A stretch of 14,903 nt of DNA, taken from NCBI GenBank assembly GCA_964387775.1, contig CAYLZO010000127.1:1-14903 (forward strand). The letters run 5' to 3'. A program made the translations under genes and the position numbers. This document shows positions 7,757 to 13,223 of the stretch, piece after piece (the stretch's first letter is position 1; each line of letters begins with the position of its first letter). The notes beneath the pieces are model-generated. The model had not been told where the DNA came from and ran no database searches. It was given only the letters and a program-made list of their open reading frames with translations. The DNA comes from CAYLZO01 sp964387775 (lineage in GTDB: Bacteria; Chloroflexota; Anaerolineae; JAAYZQ01).

Positions 7757-7785
7757 ATTGTACTACATTGGAGAGGTTTTGTCAA
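7757..7785 (-). promoter_or_regulatory. near-consensus sigma70 promoter of heliorhodopsin
   Basis: On the - strand, a perfect TTGACA (7785-7780) is followed after 17 nt by TACAAT (7762-7757), which differs from TATAAT at one position. It is the best promoter I found in the window. The start would be near 7750, giving a leader of about 120 nt. The leader contains a 6-bp stem (CGACCG/CGGTCG, 7687-7707). I see no obvious operator. The AT-rich context stands out from the GC-rich surroundings. The match suggests strong housekeeping expression rather than an alternative-sigma stress promoter. Confidence 0.75.
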
Positions 7786-7846
7786 GATATTGCAAAGATT
7801 TCTAATGGGGCTCTAATGCCGGCTGCGGGGAATCTAGCCTTCGGTC

Positions 7847-7936
7847 CAGCGCCGCCAGCTTGATGACCGTCTCCAGCCAGGCCAGCGGCGGCCAGGAAGC
7901 CACGTGCCAGCGCTTCTTTGTCGATTCATCACGCAT
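7847..7936 (-). pseudogene. truncated copy of the 5507-6004 membrane protein gene
   Basis: Read on the - strand from ATG at 7936, the translation is MRDESTKKRWHVASWPPLAW followed by LETVIKLAAL. The intact gene reads MGQEETTGKTWHVASWPLLAW then LETGVKLVAL. After about 30 codons similarity stops abruptly and the remaining membrane segments are missing. The start keeps a good Shine-Dalgarno sequence (AAGGAGG, about 8 nt upstream). This looks like the 5' remnant of a paralogue, cut off just before the heliorhodopsin promoter. It could still make a short peptide, but not the membrane protein. Upstream sequence shows no uspA remnant. Confidence 0.7.
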
Positions 7937-8113
7937 GATAGATTCCCTCCTTCAGGAGCCACCTAGTACAGCGCGGCGCAAGTCCGTCAGTCATTTCGGG
8001 CGCTCTAGCCAGGTCCAATACCTGGCGGTCTCTGTCCATTCTAGTGTGTAGAACGCGGGTCACGGACCCGCTTGGAGCGAGAAAACTACCGACGAATTTA
8101 GGCCGTGCTTGTG
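7937..8113. other. intergenic stretch without a gene, two short stem-loops
   Basis: No credible ORF lies here. Apart from the Shine-Dalgarno sequence of the gene remnant, I see two perfect hairpins: GCCAGGT/ACCTGGC (8008-8026, 5-nt loop) and GCGGGTC/GACCCGC (8055-8071, 3-nt loop). Both follow the nhaA-type gene on the - strand. With the remnant, promoter and leader they account for the whole gap 7628-8113. Confidence 0.5.
8055..8071 (-). terminator. candidate terminator of the DsbA-NhaA gene
   Basis: GCGGGTC (8055-8061) and GACCCGC (8065-8071) pair perfectly over 7 bp with a 3-nt loop, about 43 nt after the stop codon. On the transcript strand it is followed by GTTCT rather than a long T run, so intrinsic termination is plausible but not strong. 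Confidence 0.4.
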
Positions 8114-9970
8114 CTAGGCCGGCGCCGGCGCTGTTTCGAGTTCCGACGCTTCTTCGTGGCTCGACGTGGTCAGCAGCAGCAAGCCAAAGCCGGCGCCGCC
8201 GGCCAGCAGCGAGGCGGCCAGGATGCTCGTCTTGGCGGTCTCTAGCAGCGTGCCGGAGAACGCCGAGTCGGCGATAAAGAGCGCCATGGTGAACCCGATG
8301 CCGGCCAGAAAGCTTGCGGCAAAGAGCCGGGACCACGTCACACCCTGGGGCAGGTCGGCGATGCCCAACTTGACCGCGAGCCACGAAAAGAGGGTAATGC
8401 CCAGCGGCTTGCCCAGCATCAGCCCGCCGAGGATGCCCAACGAGATGGGATTGGTCAGCGCCTGGGCGAGGTTTCCGCCCAGGTCGACGCCGGCGTTGGC
8501 CAGGGCAAAGACCGGCACGACGAGGTAGGCCACCCAGGGGTTGAGCGTCCGCTCCATACGCTGCAAGGGGGTCTGGATGCGCTCGGCGATGGTCTCCAGC
8601 ACCTGGGCGGCGGCCTGCTGGCGGCGGCTTTGGCCGGGGCGGGCATCAGGTTCCAATCCACCCAGGGCCGCCGTGCACTGGGCCACGAACGCCGAGGCCC
8701 GCACCGAGGTCCGTGCCGGGATGGTCAGGGCCAGGAGCACGCCGGCGATGGTCGGGTGGATGCCCGATTGGAAAAAGGCCAACCAGAGCCCGATGCCCAG
8801 CAGGACGTAAGGCAGCGGGTGGCGCACCTGGCCCCGGTTCAGGACGATGAGCACGGCCAGAAAGGCGGCCCCCACACCCAGGGCCAGCCACGAGATCTCG
8901 CCGCTGTAAAAGAGGGCGATGACCAGCACCGCGCCCAGGTCGTCGGCGATGGCCAGGGCGGTAAAGAACACCTTGAGCGAGATCGGAATCCGGCTGCCCA
9001 GGACCGTCAGCAGGCCGAGCAGGAAGGCGATGTCGGTAGCCATCGGGACGCCCCAGCCCGCGCTTCCCTCGCCCCCCACGTTGAAAAGAACATAGATACC
9101 CGCCGGCAGGACCATGCCGCCCACGGCCGCGGCCAGGGGCAGCGTCGCTTTGCGCAGCGAGGCCAACTCGCCGACGAGGATCTCGCGCTTGATCTCCAGG
9201 CCGACGAGAAAGAAGAAAATCACCATGAGGCCATCGTTGACCCAGTGGAGCAGGCTCTCCTTCAGGGCCAGGTTGCCCAGCTCGATCTTGAGGTAGGTCT
9301 CCCACAACGCAAAGTAGCCGCTGCCCCAGGCCGAGTTGGCCCAGATCAGGGCCAGTACCGTGGCCGCCAGCAGCAGGATGCCGCCGCTGGCCTGGAGGCG
9401 CGTGAACTGCCGGAAGAGCAGGCGGACCTGCACGCCCAGCGGCTTTTGGATCTCGGCGATGAGCGAGTCGAGGTCCCACGGCCCGTCGTAGCGCACGCCG
9501 TTGAGAAAGAAGGACGGAGTGCCGCCGGCTCCGCTGCGCACGCCGCTGCGAAAGTCCTCCTGGACGCGGTCAGCGTAGACGCGCTGGTCCAACTCCCGCT
9601 CAAAGCGGTCCAGGTCGAGGTCCAACTCGGCTGCCAGCTCCATCAGGCGCGATTTGTCCAGCGGTTCGACCTCCTGGAAGAGCAGGTCGTGCATCTCCCA
9701 GAATTTGCCCTGGGCGCCGGCTGCTTCGGCGGCCTCGGCGGCGAGGTGGGCGTGGGGATGCAGCTTGCTAATCGGCAAGTGGCGGAACACGTAGCGCAGC
9801 CGGTCGCCAAAGCGCTCCCGAAGCTGCTCGACGATGGGCGCCACCTGGCGGCAGTGGGGGCACTCGTAGTCGCCATACTCGACCAGCGTGACCGGGGCGT
9901 CGTCCGGGCCGCGCACGTGGTCGCGGTCGCTGACGGGTATTTTCAATTTCGGTGAATCAGCAGTTGCCAT
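8114..9970 (-). CDS. NhaA-family Na+/H+ antiporter with N-terminal DsbA-like domain
   Basis: A 618-residue fusion. Residues about 10-175 form a DsbA/thioredoxin-4 domain with catalytic C37-P-H-C40 and cis-Pro loop T151-P152. Residues about 180-600 form an NhaA antiporter: ATDIAFLLG (D313), the ion-binding pair D343/D344 in ALAIADDLGAV, and LGKPLGITLFSW with the conserved Lys. CPHC is the DsbA-type oxidising motif. No signal peptide precedes it and NhaA N-termini are cytoplasmic, so the thiol domain probably faces the cytoplasm and may sense or transmit redox state to the antiporter (inference). I chose ATG 9970 over one six codons earlier, because AAAGGAG sits 5 nt before it. It lies 129 bp after the peroxiredoxin gene, same strand. 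Confidence 0.92.
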   Translation of the reverse strand: MATADSPKLKIPVSDRDHVRGPDDAPVTLVEYGDYECPHCRQVAPIVEQLRERFGDRLRYVFRHLPISKLHPHAHLAAEAAEAAGAQGKFWEMHDLLFQEVEPLDKSRLMELAAELDLDLDRFERELDQRVYADRVQEDFRSGVRSGAGGTPSFFLNGVRYDGPWDLDSLIAEIQKPLGVQVRLLFRQFTRLQASGGILLLAATVLALIWANSAWGSGYFALWETYLKIELGNLALKESLLHWVNDGLMVIFFFLVGLEIKREILVGELASLRKATLPLAAAVGGMVLPAGIYVLFNVGGEGSAGWGVPMATDIAFLLGLLTVLGSRIPISLKVFFTALAIADDLGAVLVIALFYSGEISWLALGVGAAFLAVLIVLNRGQVRHPLPYVLLGIGLWLAFFQSGIHPTIAGVLLALTIPARTSVRASAFVAQCTAALGGLEPDARPGQSRRQQAAAQVLETIAERIQTPLQRMERTLNPWVAYLVVPVFALANAGVDLGGNLAQALTNPISLGILGGLMLGKPLGITLFSWLAVKLGIADLPQGVTWSRLFAASFLAGIGFTMALFIADSAFSGTLLETAKTSILAASLLAGGAGFGLLLLTTSSHEEASELETAPAPA

Positions 9971-10022
9971 AATTACTCCTTTCACCACGGAGGCTTCGGC
10001 GTGAGGGCTTCGACCGAGCTCA

Positions 10023-10098
10023 GCCGAGGGCCTCGGCCGAACGGCACCGAGATCGCGGAGTGTTTTAACGATTCTCCGTGTTCTCCGTGGCTCGGTGG
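10023..10098. repeat. hairpin repeats between peroxiredoxin and NhaA genes
   Basis: Arms 10045-10060 (CACCGAGATCGCGGAG) and 10083-10098 pair as an imperfect hairpin (CACCGAG and CGGAG blocks matched, short internal bulge). It begins 2 nt after the peroxiredoxin stop codon. Next to it, 10023-10037 (GCCGAGGGCCTCGGC) is a perfect palindrome around one central base. The CTCCGTGTTCTCCGTGG wording is shared with the hairpin downstream of heliorhodopsin. Probable role: transcript 3'-end structure or REP-type repeat. Confidence 0.55.
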
Positions 10099-10099
10099 T

Positions 10100-10594
10100 T
10101 TATAGCGCCTCCAGCGCGTCGAGGATGCCGTCAGCGCCGGGGTTGACGTTGGGCGCCGAGACGTAGCTCCAGCGGATGATCCCCTCGCCATCCACGACGA
10201 ATAATGCCCGCCGGCTGACGCCCCGCTCGGCGTCGTAGACGCCGTAGCGGCGGCTCACCGCTCCCTTGGGCTCAAAATCGGACAGGAGCGGGAAGTCCAG
10301 CTTGCGCTGTTCGGCCAGCGCCCGGTGGCACCACAGGCCGTCCACCGAGACGCCCAGCACCTGGGCGTCATGCGCCTCGAACAGTGGCAGCACCTCGTTG
10401 TAGAAGGCCAGCTGGTCGCCGCAGACGGGCGAAAAGTCGGCCGGGTAGAACACCAGCACGACCGGCTGGCTGCGATAATCGCTCAGCGAGATTGCCTCGG
10501 CGGTGGTGCCTGCCAGGCTAAAGTCGGGCGCCGGCGTCCCGGCCTTCAATGCCTCGGCCGGCGCTGTCCGTTTGGCTCTGGATCGTCTCAACAT
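10100..10594 (-). CDS. peroxiredoxin, AhpC/TSA family
   Basis: A 164-residue thioredoxin-fold peroxidase reducing H2O2 or organic peroxides. The core active site reads YPADFSPVCGDQL with peroxidatic C58; Ser replaces the usual Thr of PxxxTxxC, an accepted variant. The later GVSVDGLWCHRALAEQ carries a second Cys (C88), and RRALFVVDGEGIIRW is the usual active-site Arg/strand region. There is no Cys five residues after C58, so it is not a typical PrxQ. It may be a 1-Cys AhpE-like enzyme or use C88 for resolution. The protein has a basic N-terminal extension (MLRRSRAKR) without a hydrophobic core, so it is probably cytoplasmic. It lies 39 bp after the tocopherol-cyclase-family gene, likely in one operon. 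Confidence 0.9.
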   Translation of the reverse strand: MLRRSRAKRTAPAEALKAGTPAPDFSLAGTTAEAISLSDYRSQPVVLVFYPADFSPVCGDQLAFYNEVLPLFEAHDAQVLGVSVDGLWCHRALAEQRKLDFPLLSDFEPKGAVSRRYGVYDAERGVSRRALFVVDGEGIIRWSYVSAPNVNPGADGILDALEAL

Positions 10595-10633
10595 GGTTGT
10601 CTCTTTCTCGATGATTGTCGCAGGCGTTGGGCG

Positions 10634-11638
10634 TCATTGCCCGGCCCACATGGCCCGCAGCCGCGCCAGGTCGCCGGCTGCCTCCAGCCCGGCGTGGCGG
10701 CCGGTGCCCTCGAAAATCACTCGCGAGCGGCCGTCCTCGACAGCGTAGAGGGCCGTCTCGACGCGGGCGTCCAGCGTCTCGGCGATACGCCGGTCCATGT
10801 CCAGCTTGGTCGGTGCCTGGAGCAGGCTGCCCTCGGCGCGCACGGCCCGCATCTCCAGCCGGTGGCGCCCGTCCGCAATGACCCACGTCACCTGCTCGTC
10901 GCCGACGTCCAGCTGCTCGATGCCGCCACCGGTGTAGGTCGCCCAGCGGTAGAGCCGCCCCCCGTGCCACAGGCCGACGATAAAGCCGGGAAAGGCGCTC
11001 CACAGCCAGGGGATGATGGCCACCGAGGCCGTCAGGCTGGTGCCCGGCTGCTCGAAATGATTCGTCTGGAACCAGATCCAGGCCGCCGGAAAGCTCTGCC
11101 CCCAGTCCTTCTCAATGTAGCCGCGTCCGGCCGTGAAGTCAAGTGGCCGGCCGTCGATGGTCAGCGCGCCCCGGATCTCGTGGTCGAGGCTGACCACGCC
11201 GTGGTAGGTTTCCATGAAGGGCACCCAGGCGTACCAGCCCATGATGCCCGGCGAGGTGAGGCTCACCGGCCAGGGTGTCAGGCCGTCAAAATGGAGCTCG
11301 CCGCGCACCGTCCGCTCCGGGGCGTCGATGTCGAGCGAAAGATGCTCCGCCGTGAAGCGGTTGGGGCCGATGTGCAGGTCGAGTTCCGCCTCCGCCGCCC
11401 AGAAGGCGTCCGCCGGGTAGCGGTGGTAGGTCGAGCCCCCGGTGGCGCCGTCCAGCACCTGGACAAAGGCGTGGTGCCGGTCGGGGTCGTCGCTCAAAAA
11501 GATGCCGGGGATGACGGCGTAGCGGTGCTGCTCCGAGGCGTCGACCAGCTTGTAGTACCAGCCCTCGAAAAAGGGCGGCTTTTTGCCGTGGCCGTGGTAG
11601 GCGTCCGGGTTCAGCGTGCTGCGGATGAATCGAATCAT
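10634..11638 (-). CDS. tocopherol cyclase family protein
   Basis: A 334-residue soluble protein resembling the tocopherol cyclase (VTE1-like) family. It has FFEGWYYK at residues 23-30, the central YIEKDWG at 174-180 and SFPAAWIWFQTN at 182-193, and lacks membrane segments. In plants and cyanobacteria the family closes the chromanol ring of tocopherols. In bacteria without a tocopherol pathway the substrate is unknown, and the fold is related to carotenoid 1,2-hydratases. An isoprenoid lipid antioxidant product is only an inference from the neighbouring peroxiredoxin, photolyase and heliorhodopsin. I start at ATG 11638 (MIRFIRSTLNPD); the frame extends 13 codons further upstream, but those codons run toward the repeat and are not conserved-looking. 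The gene lies 80 bp after the photolyase. Confidence 0.82.
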   Translation of the reverse strand: MIRFIRSTLNPDAYHGHGKKPPFFEGWYYKLVDASEQHRYAVIPGIFLSDDPDRHHAFVQVLDGATGGSTYHRYPADAFWAAEAELDLHIGPNRFTAEHLSLDIDAPERTVRGELHFDGLTPWPVSLTSPGIMGWYAWVPFMETYHGVVSLDHEIRGALTIDGRPLDFTAGRGYIEKDWGQSFPAAWIWFQTNHFEQPGTSLTASVAIIPWLWSAFPGFIVGLWHGGRLYRWATYTGGGIEQLDVGDEQVTWVIADGRHRLEMRAVRAEGSLLQAPTKLDMDRRIAETLDARVETALYAVEDGRSRVIFEGTGRHAGLEAAGDLARLRAMWAGQ

Positions 11639-11653
11639 GGTCTCACTGTATTT

Positions 11654-11714
11654 GGACGCGGATTCCACGGATTCCACGAATTTTTTATCCGTGTGATCCG
11701 TGGAATCCGTGTCC
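11654..11714. repeat. inverted repeat downstream of the photolyase gene
   Basis: The 25-nt arms at 11654-11678 and 11690-11714 are reverse complements with about four mismatches; the loop is 11 nt. Each arm itself contains a short direct repeat (GGATTCCAC twice). The element starts 5 nt after the photolyase stop codon and ends 15 nt before the start of the tocopherol-cyclase-family gene. It has no terminator-like T run on the transcript strand. Sequences of the type CACGGATTCCACGGATT are dispersed intergenic repeats in many genomes. Confidence 0.6.
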
Positions 11715-11718
11715 TATC

Positions 11719-13206
11719 TCATTCGCTCTCCCGGGCGCGGCGGTAGGCGGCCAGGGTTCGCTCCCGCGCCCAGGCGTGGACGACGATGGGCGCCGGATAG
11801 TCCTCGCCGACGACGCAGCCCGCCTCGCGCTGCACGTCGTCGGGCATCTTCCACGGCTCGTGGACGTACTTATCGGGCACGTCGGCCAGCTCGGGCAGCC
11901 GGCGCCGCACAAAGGCGCCGCTGGGGTCGTGTTTTTCGCCCTGCAAGACGGGGTTAAAGATGCGAAAGTAGGGCGCCGCGTCGGTGCCGGTGCCCGCCGT
12001 CCACTGCCAGTTGCCGTTGTTGGCCGCCGGATCGCCGTCCACCAGGTGCTGCATGAAGAAACGCTCGCCCCAGCGCCAGTCGATCAATAGGTCCTTGACG
12101 AGGAACGAGGCGACGATCATGCGCGCCCGGTTGTGCATCCAGCCGGTTTCGACCAGTTGGCGCATGGCGGCGTCGACGACCGGGTAGCCGGTCCGGCCCT
12201 CGCACCAGGCGGCAAAGGCACCCTCGTCGTTCTCCCAGGCCAGGTCTCGATACGCGGGCCGGAAGCTCTTCTCCAGCACCTGGGGAAAGTGATGGAGGAT
12301 GCCGATGTAGAACTCGCGCCAGATCAGCTCGTCGAGCCAGGTCTCGGCGCCCTGTTGGGCAAGTTTCAAACTTGCCCTACGGGCGGCGTCTTCCCCCTGC
12401 TGGGCGAGTTGCCAATTTGCCCTACGGTCTGCGTCGGCGCCCTGTTGGGCAAGTTTCAAACTTGCCCTACGGGCGGCGACGACGGCCTGCCGAGCCGAGA
12501 TCATGCCCAGGTGCAGGTAGGGCGACAGGCCCGAGGTGCCGTCCAGGTCCAGGCGGTCACGGGCCTCGGCGTAGCGGTAGATGGCCTTGTTCACGAATTC
12601 GTCCAGGCGCCGCTGTGCCTCGGCCTCGCCCGGCTCAAAGGGCACGTCGGCGCTCGGGGCCGGCTCGTCCGGGATGGGCAGGCCCTCCACCGCCGGGGTG
12701 GAGAGTTGCTCCGGGGCCTGGAGCACGTCCCCGGCAGTGGGGTAGGGCAGGCGCTTCCAGGTGCGGCTGTAGGGTGTGTAGACGACGTAAGGATCGCCGT
12801 CGGCTTTGCAGACCAGGCCCGGCGGGTGGACGGTCAGGCCGCCGGTGAGGGTCAGGGGCAGCTGTTCGGCGACCCGGGCGTCGCGGCGGTGGGAATAGGG
12901 CGTATAGTCTTCCTCGGCAAAGAGGACTTGGGCGCCGGTTTCCTCGACCAACGCGGCCAGTTCTCCGGCCGGCTCGCCCCGGCGGATCACGAGGCGGCCG
13001 CCCCGCGCCCGCAGGTCGGCGTCGAGGCGGCGCAGCCCCTCAAAGAGAAAGGCCAGCCGCTTGTCCCCGACGTAGGCCGAATCGAGCAGCGCCGGGTCGA
13101 GGACAAAGACGGGGATGACCAACTCGGCGTGGGCCAGGGCGGCGGCCAGAGCTTGGTTGTCGGCCAGTCGCAGGTCGCGGCGGACCCACCAGATGGCTGT
13201 GGTCAT
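11719..13206 (-). CDS. phrB: class I CPD photolyase (deoxyribodipyrimidine photolyase)
   Basis: A 495-residue cytoplasmic FAD enzyme that splits UV-induced pyrimidine dimers with blue light. An N-terminal antenna domain (IWWVRRDLRLADN) is followed by the FAD domain: GLSPYLHLGMIS (226-237), ELIWREFY (293-300), EGRTGYPVVDAAMRQL, GWMHNRARM, GDPAANNGNWQW and GTDAAPYFRIFNP. Aligned to E. coli PhrB, the Trp triad is W324/W377/W400, the flavin N5-facing residue is N396 (Asn, as in photolyases rather than cryptochromes), and N359 matches the substrate/flavin-contact Asn. The C-terminus also tracks E. coli PhrB closely. Unusual: three 15-residue repeats (about 245-289) are inserted between the FAD-loop helix and WLDELIWREF. 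The ATG lies 17 bp after the lactate dehydrogenase stop, suggesting one transcript. Confidence 0.95.
   Translation of the reverse strand: MTTAIWWVRRDLRLADNQALAAALAHAELVIPVFVLDPALLDSAYVGDKRLAFLFEGLRRLDADLRARGGRLVIRRGEPAGELAALVEETGAQVLFAEEDYTPYSHRRDARVAEQLPLTLTGGLTVHPPGLVCKADGDPYVVYTPYSRTWKRLPYPTAGDVLQAPEQLSTPAVEGLPIPDEPAPSADVPFEPGEAEAQRRLDEFVNKAIYRYAEARDRLDLDGTSGLSPYLHLGMISARQAVVAARRASLKLAQQGADADRRANWQLAQQGEDAARRASLKLAQQGAETWLDELIWREFYIGILHHFPQVLEKSFRPAYRDLAWENDEGAFAAWCEGRTGYPVVDAAMRQLVETGWMHNRARMIVASFLVKDLLIDWRWGERFFMQHLVDGDPAANNGNWQWTAGTGTDAAPYFRIFNPVLQGEKHDPSGAFVRRRLPELADVPDKYVHEPWKMPDDVQREAGCVVGEDYPAPIVVHAWARERTLAAYRRARESE
12344..12478. repeat. 3 x 45-bp tandem repeat with palindromic cores inside photolyase
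   Basis: Units are 12344-12388, 12389-12433 and 12434-12478. The first and third are identical; the middle is diverged. Each carries a 21-bp palindromic core: 12357-12377 and 12447-12467 are perfect apart from the central base, and 12402-12422 is imperfect. The 45-bp period is 15 codons, so the photolyase frame is kept, giving RRASLKLAQQGAD, RRANWQLAQQGED and RRASLKLAQQGAE. The segment has no counterpart in E. coli PhrB, where the linker at this place is about half as long. It falls between two conserved FAD-domain blocks and is probably a surface loop. Confidence 0.85.
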
Positions 13207-13223
13207 GGTTGGTTGCCTCGGCG

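Noticed and set aside
8630..9955. 441-codon + strand open frame opposite the NhaA fusion
   Set aside because: Its composition (Gln/Arg/Gly/His-rich, no domains) is that of an antisense shadow; the - strand encodes full DsbA and NhaA motifs.
10325..11746. 473-codon + strand open frame across peroxiredoxin and tocopherol cyclase genes
   Set aside because: It is antisense to two well-supported genes and has no family features.
12344..12478. The 45-bp repeats as a CRISPR array
   Set aside because: The units are directly adjacent with no spacers, lie in frame inside a gene, and no cas gene is near.
11719..13206. Cryptochrome rather than photolyase
   Set aside because: The flavin-facing residue is Asn (N396), and the C-terminus closely follows E. 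coli PhrB without a cryptochrome extension.
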